From Acidimicrobiales bacterium (lineage in GTDB: Bacteria; Actinomycetota; Acidimicrobiia; Acidimicrobiales; Aldehydirespiratoraceae), in assembly GCA_029247365.1 (NCBI GenBank), contig JAQWLJ010000011.1, positions 1 through 64,000 on the forward strand: DNA of 64,000 nucleotides, written 5' to 3'. Under the pieces are notes generated by a model. It was not told where the DNA came from, did no database searches, and was given only the letters and a program-made list of their open reading frames with translations. Of the stretch, positions 1 to 7,609 are shown one piece after another. Position 1 is the stretch's first letter. Each line of letters begins with the position of its first letter. The position numbers and the translations under genes are program-made.

Positions 1-69
1 ACCGACTGCGGCGCCCTTGCGGAGCCTCGTCTTGTCGATGCTGTAGGTGAGCTGATCGTGGGTGTTCAT
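1..69 (-). CDS. N-terminus of an unidentified protein, cut by the window edge
   Basis: Only the first 23 codons are present; the product begins MNTHDQLTYSIDKTRLRKGA and runs off the left edge. The ATG at 67-69 is preceded by a good Shine-Dalgarno sequence (GAGGAAG, about 9 bases upstream), unlike many genes in this window. The upstream 190 bp is unusually A/T-rich for this DNA, with A5-G-T5 and CTTTT..AAAAAG runs near 149-169, so a regulated promoter is plausible. The family cannot be recognised from 23 residues. Confidence 0.5.
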   Translation of the reverse strand, partial: MNTHDQLTYSIDKTRLRKGAAVG

Positions 70-265
70 AGTTCTGGACTTCCTCGTTTGGGCCGCCTGA
101 GTGGCTGCCGTTCGAGGGTCCAGATGAAGCCCAAACCGTTACTGGACACTTTTCCGAAAAAGTTTTTCCAACCCACACACACCTAGGCGCAAGCAACCCC
201 ACCACCAGATCACCTACACGAGAACAGGTAGGTCTCCCGCACAGCCACAGCGGATAGCGGCCTCC

Positions 266-1081
266 TCACGAACAGATCTCGCGTTGGAGAACGGTCTCGG
301 TGTGGCCGTCAGCGGGCAACAGCATCTCGAGACGAAGCTCATCAACCGTGACGTCGAACGGCCCACCAATCGCTGCGATCATCGAAATGAACCGCAGCTG
401 CCCGGCCCGCGTTTCGAGCACTAGTGGGACCATCGCGTCGTTCCCTGATGGGAGGGGATCACGGTCCGACAGGTCGGCGACATCGGGGTAGGTTCGGGCC
501 TCTTCGATCAGTGCAGCGAGCCCAGCGTCAAAGGGCCGTTCGAGCGCGTCGCGTTCGAGTCGGTGGAGCAACACTGCGGCAAACCGCTCCCAGTCAACCA
601 TCGCAGGTCGAATGCCCTCTGGGTGAAAGCACAGACGTACTGCGTTCAGCCCAATGTGGGATGGCACGTCGATCCCACTCAGCGCGGTGATCTGCACGAA
701 TGCCGGGTTGGCCAGGACAATGTCCCACCCCCGGTCGATGACGTACGCGGGAATCAGAGCGCGAGCGTTGACAACAGTCTCGAGGATGTGGCGCACCTCA
801 CCGAGGCCGGGGTCATCGAGGGTTCGTTCGGCGTACTCAGAGGCGTAGCCAGCGGTTGCAAGGAGCACGTTCTGGTCGCGCAACGGCAGTTCGAGTGTGC
901 GGGCGAGGTGCAGAACCATGTCGCGGCTGGGCTTGCTGCGTCCGGTCTCAAGGAACGAGAGATGCCGCTGCGACACCGCGGCCGCTGCTGCGAGCGCTAG
1001 CTGGGAATACCGGCGAGCATCGCGCCATCGACGCAACTCCTCACCGAACGAAGCGGGCGTGACGACTGCGGTGTCGGCCAT
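266..1081 (-). CDS. XRE-family transcriptional regulator with MmyB-like ligand domain
   Basis: A DNA-binding regulator of 271 residues. Residues about 12-66 form an XRE helix-turn-helix with the recognition segment VSQRHLSFLETGRSKPS, and residues about 95-270 resemble the MmyB-like C-terminal domain (AYVIDRGWDIVLANPAF), thought to sense a small molecule, possibly a fatty acid. I chose the ATG at 1081 over an in-frame GTG at 1105 because a TAGGGT box lies seven bases upstream, the spacing of a leaderless transcript. It stands alone, with a low-feature spacer before tRNA-Ser. The target genes are unknown. Confidence 0.85.
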   Translation of the reverse strand: MADTAVVTPASFGEELRRWRDARRYSQLALAAAAAVSQRHLSFLETGRSKPSRDMVLHLARTLELPLRDQNVLLATAGYASEYAERTLDDPGLGEVRHILETVVNARALIPAYVIDRGWDIVLANPAFVQITALSGIDVPSHIGLNAVRLCFHPEGIRPAMVDWERFAAVLLHRLERDALERPFDAGLAALIEEARTYPDVADLSDRDPLPSGNDAMVPLVLETRAGQLRFISMIAAIGGPFDVTVDELRLEMLLPADGHTETVLQREICS

Positions 1082-1088
1082 GAGCTCA

Positions 1089-1094
1089 ACCCTA
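1089..1094 (-). promoter_or_regulatory. -10 box (TAGGGT) of the XRE regulator gene, leaderless type
   Basis: TAGGGT on the minus strand lies seven bases before the ATG at 1081, with no Shine-Dalgarno between. The transcript should start at or next to the start codon. No clear -35 element is seen. Confidence 0.45.
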
Positions 1095-1395
1095 GGAGTC
1101 CGCACGTAACGAAGCTGATGACCTCACCCGTCAATAGTGTCGCCCGCTGTCTCCGCCAACGACGCCAAGATCCGAGAGACTACCGCAGGCCGCACCGTCA
1201 TCCGAACCCCCGACAGTGCTCGACGCGTTCCCTCGCCCTGTACTCGGCGACTTTGGCCTCCAGGACCCGATCTTCGTCGACAAGACCTCCCGTGGCGCTA
1301 CTCGCGTGCAGATCGTCGGTGACGCCGACCAACCACACCGCTCTGCGACAACTTGGGGGTGGGCCACGCCCTAGGGCGCCGCTAACCTCATCGCC

Positions 1396-1485
1396 GGAAG
1401 GTTGCCAGAGCGGACGAATGGGGCGGCCTCGAAAGCCGTTGTGGCCTCCGGGTCACCATGGGTTCGAATCCCATACCTTCCGCCA
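1396..1485 (+). tRNA. tRNA-Ser (anticodon CGA)
   Basis: A cloverleaf of 90 nt with an encoded CCA end. The acceptor strands GGAAGGT (1396-1402) and ACCTTCC (1475-1481) pair perfectly. The anticodon stem 1423-1427/1435-1439 closes the loop CTCGAAA, giving anticodon CGA at 1430-1432. The T-arm GGGTTCGAATCCC is standard, and the long variable arm is typical of a class II serine tRNA. It decodes UCG, a frequent codon in this DNA. Confidence 0.95.
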
Positions 1486-1490
1486 CACCT

Positions 1491-1516
1491 GGTGCCGGTC
1501 CCTCGGGGCCGGCATC
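1491..1516 (+). terminator. Hairpin downstream of tRNA-Ser
   Basis: TGCCGGTCC (1493-1501) pairs with GGGCCGGCA (1506-1514) around the loop CTCG, with one G-U pair, and the stem can extend to 1491/1516. It begins six bases after the tRNA CCA end. There is no T-run, as is common for actinobacterial terminators, so it may also be an RNA-processing signal. Confidence 0.55.
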
Positions 1517-1591
1517 AGTCGATTTCGGCGCCGGCGCGCGCTGCAACGCAGAAAATGCCACATGCCGTCCGACTTCGTGGCCGCCGGCCCC

Positions 1592-2419
1592 TCAGTACAA
1601 CCGAATCGAGCCGTGCTCGACCTCAAGCTCGGCTGCCTCGTAGCCGGGATCGTTCGGTAGGTAGACGATGTACTCGCCGTCGGGATCGTCGACACGGAGG
1701 CGGACAGGCTCGGCCTGCTCAGCGGCTCGGCCGATCGCCGCTGCCGCAGTCGGGAACCGGTCGAGACACGACAGCATGCGATGAGTAACCGCCATCATCG
1801 TCAACTCGCCGGCTTGCCATTCAGCCATCGCCTGAGCAGGCGTGACCCAACGGTGCGCCATGATCTCGGACTCGTCGGGGTGGGGGATTTGCCCCGATGG
1901 CGCAGAGGCGAGAAAGAAACGCGTGTCGAACCGTCGGGCAGGGCCGACCGGCGTCACAAATCTTGCCACCTCGTGCAACGTGCTCAGGTCGAGCGCAATG
2001 TCGTGCTCGACAAGCAGATCGGTGAAGGCTTTGCTGTCCTCGTCCAGCGCAGCTCGCAGGCCGGGCAGCATCGACACCTCGATCGACGGTGTCCCGAGCA
2101 GCATCCCGACCTCTTCGAGGGTCTCGCGAATGGCAGCGAACCACCAAGCGAGCCCACCTTCGTCGATCTGTAACGCAGCGGACGCTGCTGCGTCGGTGAG
2201 GTTGACGCCAACCCGTTCGGCATCATCGGCGTCGGCTCGATCGACTCGGCCACCGGGAAAGACCCAGGCATTGGCCGCAAACGCAAGTTTGCCTGCCCGC
2301 TGCACAAGCAAGACCTCGAGCTCGGGCCCGTCGCGCACCACCATCACGGTCGCCGCATCGCGGACCGGTACGACTGCGGCTCCCTCGATCTGCTCGTTCT
2401 TGAAGAAGGACGCGCCCAT
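1592..2419 (-). CDS. Nudix hydrolase, NUDT19/CoA-pyrophosphatase-like
   Basis: A 275-residue hydrolase of nucleoside-diphosphate-linked compounds. The Nudix catalytic core RETLEEVG is at residues 98-105, preceded by FPGGRVD at 54-60. About 40 residues separate the PGG and the RExxEE core, an insertion typical of NUDT19-like and CoA-hydrolysing members, so a CoA derivative is a likely but unproved substrate. Its ATG overlaps the stop of the small upstream gene as ATGA, which implies translational coupling. Confidence 0.8.
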   Translation of the reverse strand: MGASFFKNEQIEGAAVVPVRDAATVMVVRDGPELEVLLVQRAGKLAFAANAWVFPGGRVDRADADDAERVGVNLTDAAASAALQIDEGGLAWWFAAIRETLEEVGMLLGTPSIEVSMLPGLRAALDEDSKAFTDLLVEHDIALDLSTLHEVARFVTPVGPARRFDTRFFLASAPSGQIPHPDESEIMAHRWVTPAQAMAEWQAGELTMMAVTHRMLSCLDRFPTAAAAIGRAAEQAEPVRLRVDDPDGEYIVYLPNDPGYEAAELEVEHGSIRLY

Positions 2420-2598
2420 CAGCCGATAGTGAGCACGATGTCGACTCGCTCATCGCTCTCGAAGCCGATCATCTCCATGGGATTGACGACGGTGCCGTTC
2501 ATCACGATCGCGACCGCCTCTCGGGCGGAGCGAAACCGACCGGACTCGTCGAGCCTGTTCGGGTCAGCCGGTGAGTCGACTGCTCTACCTCGGTGCAC
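2419..2598 (-). CDS. Small unknown protein coupled to the Nudix gene
   Basis: About 59 residues from a GTG at 2598, ending in the well-formed segment SAREAVAIVMNGTVVNPMEM followed by VDIVLTIG. The last base of its TGA is part of the ATG of the Nudix gene, so the two form a pair. The start is uncertain: other in-frame starts are a GTG at 2622 and an ATG at 2502. Its promoter would lie in the 40 bp shared with the divergent trmL gene. I do not recognise the family. Confidence 0.45.
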   Translation of the reverse strand: MHRGRAVDSPADPNRLDESGRFRSAREAVAIVMNGTVVNPMEMIGFESDERVDIVLTIG

Positions 2599-2622
2599 TG
2601 CTCGCCGGTCACAGCCCAACAC

Positions 2623-2628
2623 TAGGGT
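2623..2628 (+). promoter_or_regulatory. -10 box (TAGGGT) of trmL, leaderless type
   Basis: TAGGGT lies six bases before the trmL ATG. The reverse strand of the same site reads TAGTGT and could serve the divergent small gene. Confidence 0.45.
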
Positions 2629-2634
2629 CCGGTC

Positions 2635-3147
2635 ATGGACGTCGTCCTCGTGCACCCCGAGATTGCAAACAATACGGGCGCAATCATCCGGCTCTGCGCG
2701 AACACCGGTGCCCGGCTCCACCTCGTCGAACCGCTTGGATTCTCACTCGACGACAGCCTCTTGAAGCGAGCCGGTCTCGATTACCACGAGCACACGACCA
2801 TGGTCGTACACGAGTCGCTGGACGCCGCCGCCACTGCGCTGCCTGGCCGATGGTGGGGCTTTTCGTCACAGGCAACGACGCGTTACACCGACGCGCCGAT
2901 CGCTGCCGACGACACCGTGGTATTCGGCGCGGAACGAGCCGGGCTCGACGCCGGTGCTCGTCACCGAATCGGCGCCGACCGGATGCTCACCATCCCGATG
3001 CAGGCCGAAAGCCGCAGCTTGAACCTCGCCAATGCCGTAAGCGTTGTCGTCTACGACACCTGGCGACGCCAGGGGTTCCCCGGCGCTGCGGACTCAGCGT
3101 CGGGCTTGACCACAGAGTCATTAACCGAGGCGACATTCGACCCGTAG
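2635..3147 (+). CDS. trmL: tRNA (cytidine(34)-2'-O)-methyltransferase
   Basis: A SPOUT-class enzyme of 170 residues that methylates the ribose of the wobble base in leucine tRNAs. All three SpoU motifs are visible: PEIANNTGAIIRLC (8-21), VVFGAERAGL (95-104) and IPMQAESRSLNLANAVSVVV (120-139), the last forming the knotted AdoMet site. The length matches TrmL, which consists of the catalytic domain alone. It is read divergently from the small gene/Nudix pair and is followed 41 bp later by an unrelated gene. Confidence 0.9.
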   Translation: MDVVLVHPEIANNTGAIIRLCANTGARLHLVEPLGFSLDDSLLKRAGLDYHEHTTMVVHESLDAAATALPGRWWGFSSQATTRYTDAPIAADDTVVFGAERAGLDAGARHRIGADRMLTIPMQAESRSLNLANAVSVVVYDTWRRQGFPGAADSASGLTTESLTEATFDP

Positions 3148-3188
3148 GCGGCGTCACAACACAAAGAACTCGGGCGTCGCACCACCGA

Positions 3189-4796
3189 GTGCTCGTGGAC
3201 ACCTCCTCGAACGGCACCTACGTTGCGGCGGTGGCCGACGACCAGACTTTTCACGATCTCATTGAGGGTTATTGCCGCGAACTGAGCGTTCGAGCGGGTG
3301 ACACGGTCGAGGTCTGCATCTCCACCGCCGCAGATCACTTCGACCTCACCGTGCAACGGTGGGGAGCCGAACGAGAGACCGTGTGGTCGGCAACGGGTCG
3401 GACCGGCACCCACCACGAGCTTCCGGTCGACGCCGATGCACACGGCTGCGGCTGGCCTGTCACGATCGAGATCCCAACCGATTCCTCGTGGCGTTCAGGC
3501 TTTTACCTCATCACTCTCACCGCCGACAGAGGCCCCGCCGATCGGCGCGTCGCTCACGCCGGCTTCGTCATCCGAACCGCGGGCCAACCCAGGCGAGCGA
3601 TCCTCGTCCTCGGCACCAATACCTGGAACGCCTACAACACCTGGGGTGGCAAGAGCCTTTACACGGGCGGCAAGCAGGTCTCATTCCACCGCCCCTTCGG
3701 TCGCGGCATGCTCGATCGACCCGAGGTCGAACGCGATGACCGCAAGGCCCGGCCGGTGTACACCGGCGAGGAGCCCGATGCCGACGGCCTGATCTTCCAG
3801 GCATACCGAACGGAACGGAACTACCCATCCGCAATCGGATCGACCGGCTGGTTTACCCACGAGCGCCGCTTCGCCGAGTGGGCCGAACGCGGCGGCTACG
3901 CCTTCGACTATGCGACCTCGTCGGACCTCGAACACGACCCTTCGGCCCTCGATGGCTACGACCTGGTGCTCAGCGTCGGCCACGACGAGTACTGGTCAGC
4001 CCACCAGCGAGACACACTCGAACGGCACGTTGCCGGTGGCGGGCATTTTGTGTCGTTCTCCGGCAACACGATGTTCTGGCAAGTCCGAGTTGAGGAAGGG
4101 CTCAATGGCGGTCCCACGATGGTGGGCCACAAGTACTCCGCTCACGAGACTGATGTAGCCGCTGCAACCGACCCCAGCGCTATCACCGGCATGTGGGCCG
4201 ACCCGCTCGTCCAGCGCCCCGAGTGGTCGTTCCTCGGTGCCGGCTCAGCATTCGGCCTCTACCACCGCTTCGGCAACGCGACCGCCCGCGGAGTCGGCGG
4301 GTTCATCGTGTATCGACCCGAGCACTGGCTGCTCGACGGAACCAGCCTCGGGTACGGCGACGTGCTCGGCCGTGACGCCGGCGTCGTCGGCTACGAGACC
4401 GTCGGGCTGCCGATCCAGATCGATGATCTCGGCCTGCCGGTGCCCCGCGACCGTGATGACTTCCCTGCCGAGATCGAGATCGTGGGCCTGGTGCCAGCCA
4501 GCAACCTCGGCGTCGGCGACTACCCAAAGTCGATCGCTGCGTTGTCTGACCAAGGCGACCTCGAGTTCATCGCGGACCGCATCCACGGTGGCGTCACCGA
4601 GGAAAACAAGGCGAAGGCCCGGCATGGCAATGCGGCGATGCTCACCTGTCGCCCATTCGCCGCTGGCGGCGAGGTCGTCACAGTCGGATCGACCGACTGG
4701 ACGTTCGGCCTCAACGATCCACTGGTCAGCCGGGTGACGGCAAACGCCTTGGATCGGTACATCGCCGGAGAAGTTCCGCGGCAACACCGACGTTGA
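3189..4796 (+). CDS. N,N-dimethylformamidase beta-subunit-like protein
   Basis: About 535 residues. An N-terminal beta-sandwich-like region (1-130) precedes a domain beginning RRAILVLGTNTWNAYNTWGG (136-155) that continues with LVLSVGHDEYWSAHQRDTLE and a C-terminal DWTFGL segment. This is the organisation of the large DMFase subunit C-terminal domain and related proteins, which bind iron. No small-subunit gene is adjacent, so an amidase role on dimethylformamide is not shown. The GTG at 3189 is chosen because the frame upstream overlaps trmL; a GTG at 3195 is equally possible. Confidence 0.7.
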   Translation: MLVDTSSNGTYVAAVADDQTFHDLIEGYCRELSVRAGDTVEVCISTAADHFDLTVQRWGAERETVWSATGRTGTHHELPVDADAHGCGWPVTIEIPTDSSWRSGFYLITLTADRGPADRRVAHAGFVIRTAGQPRRAILVLGTNTWNAYNTWGGKSLYTGGKQVSFHRPFGRGMLDRPEVERDDRKARPVYTGEEPDADGLIFQAYRTERNYPSAIGSTGWFTHERRFAEWAERGGYAFDYATSSDLEHDPSALDGYDLVLSVGHDEYWSAHQRDTLERHVAGGGHFVSFSGNTMFWQVRVEEGLNGGPTMVGHKYSAHETDVAAATDPSAITGMWADPLVQRPEWSFLGAGSAFGLYHRFGNATARGVGGFIVYRPEHWLLDGTSLGYGDVLGRDAGVVGYETVGLPIQIDDLGLPVPRDRDDFPAEIEIVGLVPASNLGVGDYPKSIAALSDQGDLEFIADRIHGGVTEENKAKARHGNAAMLTCRPFAAGGEVVTVGSTDWTFGLNDPLVSRVTANALDRYIAGEVPRQHRR

Positions 4797-4891
4797 GCCA
4801 CCGCGATCACCACAACCGTCGGCCGGTGGACCGTGCTGACGTCGTGCACGATGTTCTCGCTCAAGATCGCGAAACCGATACGGGGGAAGCA

Positions 4892-5854
4892 CTACTCAGC
4901 GGTGAGGGTCGAGAACCGGGCGAGATCGACGTTCCCACCGCTGAGGGTTACGCCAACACGCTGCCCGCAAAGATCAACCTTCCCGCTGAGCGCGGCCGCC
5001 AGCGCTGACGCCCCCGACGGCTCAAGGACGACGTTGAGACGTTCGAACGCAAAGCGCATCGCAGCGACGATCTCGTCATCGGTCACCAGCACGATCTCGT
5101 CGACGCGCTCGCGCATGACTGCGAAAGTCTTGTCACCGCACGACATCGTCTGCTGGCCATCGGCAATCGTCGCCGGCGTCTCCGACAGCGACACCCTTTC
5201 CCCTGCAGCCAGCGACTGCTTTACGTCGTCGCCGGCAGCCGGCTCGACACCGATCACACGCACGTCGCCGAGCGCCTTGGCCACCGTGGCGCAGCCGGAG
5301 ATCAGTCCACCGCCACCAACACAGGCAATGAGCGTGTCGACCGGTTCCGTGGCGAACAGCTCACGGGTGAGGGTCCCCTGACCGGCCATGACCGCCCACG
5401 CATCGAACGGCGGGATGAGGGTGAGGCCGCGTTCCTCCGCAATGGCATTGCCGATCGCTTCGCGGGATTCTCGGTAGCGGTCGTAGCCGACGATCTCGGC
5501 GCCGTACCCTGTGGCCGCTGAGCGCTTCGCCGCCGGTGCGTCGTGGGGCATAACGATCACGGCCGGGATGTCGTGCAGCGCAGCTGAGAGCGCCAACGCC
5601 TGGCCATGGTTGCCTGAGGAGAACGTGACCACCCCGGCAGCGCGCGCCGAGAGCGATAGCGATGCCACCGCGTTGTATGCGCCGCGAAACTTGAACGACC
5701 CAGTCCGCTGAAAGCACTCGGCCTTGAGCCGGACGCGAGCGGCGACGAGGTCATCGAGCGTTCGACTGGTCACCTCAGGGGTCACGTGGGCGACACCCGC
5801 GAGCCGCTCGACTGCGGCATCTACGTCATCGAGATCGAGCTCGTTGTCGGTCAT
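4892..5854 (-). CDS. PLP-dependent threonine/serine dehydratase or serine racemase
   Basis: A fold-type II PLP enzyme of 320 residues. The Schiff-base lysine is K55 in [12 protein letters not shown], the substrate loop SSGNHGQ is at 79-85, and the phosphate-binding glycine loop GGGGLISG is at 180-187. There is no C-terminal ACT domain, so it resembles the short catabolic/racemase type rather than biosynthetic IlvA. It is divergent from aroQ, 63 bp apart, and both have leaderless-type promoters. Dehydratase and racemase cannot be separated from sequence alone. Confidence 0.85.
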   Translation of the reverse strand: MTDNELDLDDVDAAVERLAGVAHVTPEVTSRTLDDLVAARVRLKAECFQRTGSFKFRGAYNAVASLSLSARAAGVVTFSSGNHGQALALSAALHDIPAVIVMPHDAPAAKRSAATGYGAEIVGYDRYRESREAIGNAIAEERGLTLIPPFDAWAVMAGQGTLTRELFATEPVDTLIACVGGGGLISGCATVAKALGDVRVIGVEPAAGDDVKQSLAAGERVSLSETPATIADGQQTMSCGDKTFAVMRERVDEIVLVTDDEIVAAMRFAFERLNVVLEPSGASALAAALSGKVDLCGQRVGVTLSGGNVDLARFSTLTAE

Positions 5855-5860
5855 GGCCTG

Positions 5861-5866
5861 ACCGTA
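5861..5866 (-). promoter_or_regulatory. -10 box (TACGGT) of the dehydratase gene, leaderless type
   Basis: TACGGT on the minus strand lies six bases before the ATG at 5854, with no ribosome-binding site between. Confidence 0.45.
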
Positions 5867-5904
5867 ACCGGCCGAAAGTCACCGCCAATGCAAGATGCAG
5901 CTCG

Positions 5905-5910
5905 TACTGT
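5905..5910 (+). promoter_or_regulatory. -10 box (TACTGT) of aroQ, leaderless type
   Basis: TACTGT lies seven bases before the aroQ ATG at 5918. It supports this start over longer in-frame readings that would overlap the divergent gene. Confidence 0.45.
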
Positions 5911-5917
5911 GGCAGCC

Positions 5918-6358
5918 ATGGCGCACCAGATCCTCGTGCTGAACGGACCGAACCTGAATTTGCTTGGCGCGCGCGAGCCCGAGATCTATGGATCCGACAC
6001 GCTCGACGACATCGTCGCCGAACTCAGTGCCCTCGCACGCAACCGAAACACCGAGATCCGCCACCTGCAGTCGAACCACGAGGGTGCGTTGATCGATGCG
6101 CTCCACGACGCTCGCGGCTGGGCTGACGCAGTGATCTTTAACCCCGGCGCGTTCACCCACTACTCGATCGCGCTGCGCGACGCCATCGTCGCCTCGGAGT
6201 TGCCGGTGGTCGAGACGCACCTCAGCAATGTGCATGCGCGGGAAGAGTTCCGGCATCACAGCGTGGTGAGCGCAGTGTGTCTTGGGGTCGTGCTGGGCTT
6301 CGGAAAGCGAAGCTACGTTGCGGCTCTGGACGCCGTGATCCACCACCTCGACGCGTGA
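5918..6358 (+). CDS. aroQ: Type II 3-dehydroquinate dehydratase
   Basis: A dodecameric shikimate-pathway enzyme that converts 3-dehydroquinate to 3-dehydroshikimate. At 146 residues it has the usual family length. Visible motifs are the N-terminal [17 protein letters not shown] (9-25, with the catalytic Tyr24), QSNHEG (51-56), [15 protein letters not shown] (75-89) and [14 protein letters not shown] (99-112). No other shikimate genes are nearby. The ATG at 5918 matches the family N-terminus. Confidence 0.95.
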   Translation: MAHQILVLNGPNLNLLGAREPEIYGSDTLDDIVAELSALARNRNTEIRHLQSNHEGALIDALHDARGWADAVIFNPGAFTHYSIALRDAIVASELPVVETHLSNVHAREEFRHHSVVSAVCLGVVLGFGKRSYVAALDAVIHHLDA

Positions 6359-6434
6359 AAGCACCGCCACGACGGCCAAACCCGTTGGACCTGCTGTCGG
6401 TGGAGCGGAGCTCCCGATCGGCACTGGCGCCGAG

Positions 6435-6998
6435 TTAGCGGAATAGCTGGTTTTCCATCAGCACCGTCACCACGTCGATCGACGACCCGGTCTTATCCGC
6501 AGTCTGTTGTTCGCGCGCCAGTCGACCCGCCGTTGGAATGGAGAGCGCCAGCCCAACGCAAGTAAATGCAAACCCGACCGCGTAGGGCCACAGGGACGCG
6601 CTCAGAACCATCAGCACGAACCCGGCCAGCGCGGCCATGCCACTGGCCACGAGCTGGAACATCATGTTGCGCGGATAGGAGTGGGCGAAAGCTTCCGCAG
6701 AGCGGTAGCCGACCCGTGCTGCGAGCATCCGGCCAACCGCCACCGAGACAACCCCGGCCGCAACCGCAAACGCCACCGACATGCCAACCGACTGGGCCTG
6801 ATCGAGGTCGGCGACGATCACGATCGCAACCGCCCACACCGGCACAATCGCAAGAGCGACGTACAGCGAAAGCATTCGCAAGGCGACAAGTGCGCTCGGC
6901 TGGGTCGCCATCGAACGCATCCCGACGAACGGGATGAACATCTTTGGGAGCAGGCGGATGACGGGCCGCCAGCCAGGATCGGAGCGTTGCTTGCTCAC
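6435..6998 (-). CDS. Four-helix membrane protein of unknown function in the NAD-salvage operon
   Basis: 187 residues with four predicted membrane helices (about 38-60, 70-92, 112-137 and 140-160) and a short basic N-terminus. It starts at a GTG that overlaps the pncA stop (GTGA), so it is translated as the third member of pncB-pncA-orf. I do not recognise a family. The context makes a role in uptake or handling of nicotinamide or nicotinate possible, but nothing in the sequence proves it. Confidence 0.7.
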   Translation of the reverse strand: MSKQRSDPGWRPVIRLLPKMFIPFVGMRSMATQPSALVALRMLSLYVALAIVPVWAVAIVIVADLDQAQSVGMSVAFAVAAGVVSVAVGRMLAARVGYRSAEAFAHSYPRNMMFQLVASGMAALAGFVLMVLSASLWPYAVGFAFTCVGLALSIPTAGRLAREQQTADKTGSSIDVVTVLMENQLFR

Positions 6999-7609
6999 AC
7001 CAGGTCGATGCCGGCGGCGGTCATCTCCTCGAGTGCCGCTTCGGTGGTGTCGGGGGCGACGCCTGCACAATGGGCCAGCAGAACACGGGTCTCGAAGCCG
7101 TTCGCCTTCGCGTCGAGCGCCGTCGCCCGAACACAGTGGTCGGTGGCGATCCCCACAACATCGACGTGGGTAACACCACGTTGCCGGAGCCACGCACCGA
7201 GCAACACCGACTCGTCGGCCGCTGCACCACCGTCAAACCCCGTATAGCTCGCGGTTGCGCGGCCCTTCAGAAAGATTTCGTCGATCGCGATCTGCAGGTT
7301 CTGATGGAACTCGGCACCAGGGGTGTCTGCCCCGCAATGCACCGGCCACGTGTCGACGAAGTTCGGCACCTCATCACCATTTGCCCAGTGTTCACCCGGA
7401 TCCACATGCCAGTCCTTGCTCGCTACAACTACGGCGTAGTCGCCACCAGCTCGGTCGAGGCCAACAACATCGGTAATCGACTGGGCGACAGCGGCACCGC
7501 CATCGACACCCATCGAGCCGCCTTCGCAGAAGTCATTCTGCACATCGACTACGACCAGCGCTGTCGTGGGTTCTCCATCGGCTGCCTTCGCGTTTGTCGC
7601 TGTCGTCAC
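6995..7609 (-). CDS. pncA: Nicotinamidase
   Basis: An isochorismatase-fold hydrolase of 204 residues that converts nicotinamide to nicotinate. The catalytic triad is visible as D22 (VDVQNDFCEGG), K115 (IFLKGR) and C159 (GIATDHCVRAT). The metal-site residues D66, H68 and H74 are in SKDWHVDPGEHW, with H91 in WPVHC. The GTG start overlaps the pncB stop as GTGA, and the two consecutive NAD-salvage steps are therefore coupled. Confidence 0.92.
   Translation of the reverse strand: MTTATNAKAADGEPTTALVVVDVQNDFCEGGSMGVDGGAAVAQSITDVVGLDRAGGDYAVVVASKDWHVDPGEHWANGDEVPNFVDTWPVHCGADTPGAEFHQNLQIAIDEIFLKGRATASYTGFDGGAAADESVLLGAWLRQRGVTHVDVVGIATDHCVRATALDAKANGFETRVLLAHCAGVAPDTTEAALEEMTAAGIDLV

Noticed and set aside
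1118-1660. A 180-codon frame crossing tRNA-Ser
   Set aside because: It runs through the tRNA and its terminator hairpin, which is not compatible with a real gene.
2571-3188. A long frame starting at 2571 that would extend the dimethylformamidase-like protein by 206 residues
   Set aside because: It overlaps trmL in another frame, reads as low-complexity Arg/Pro-rich sequence, and trmL is unmistakable.
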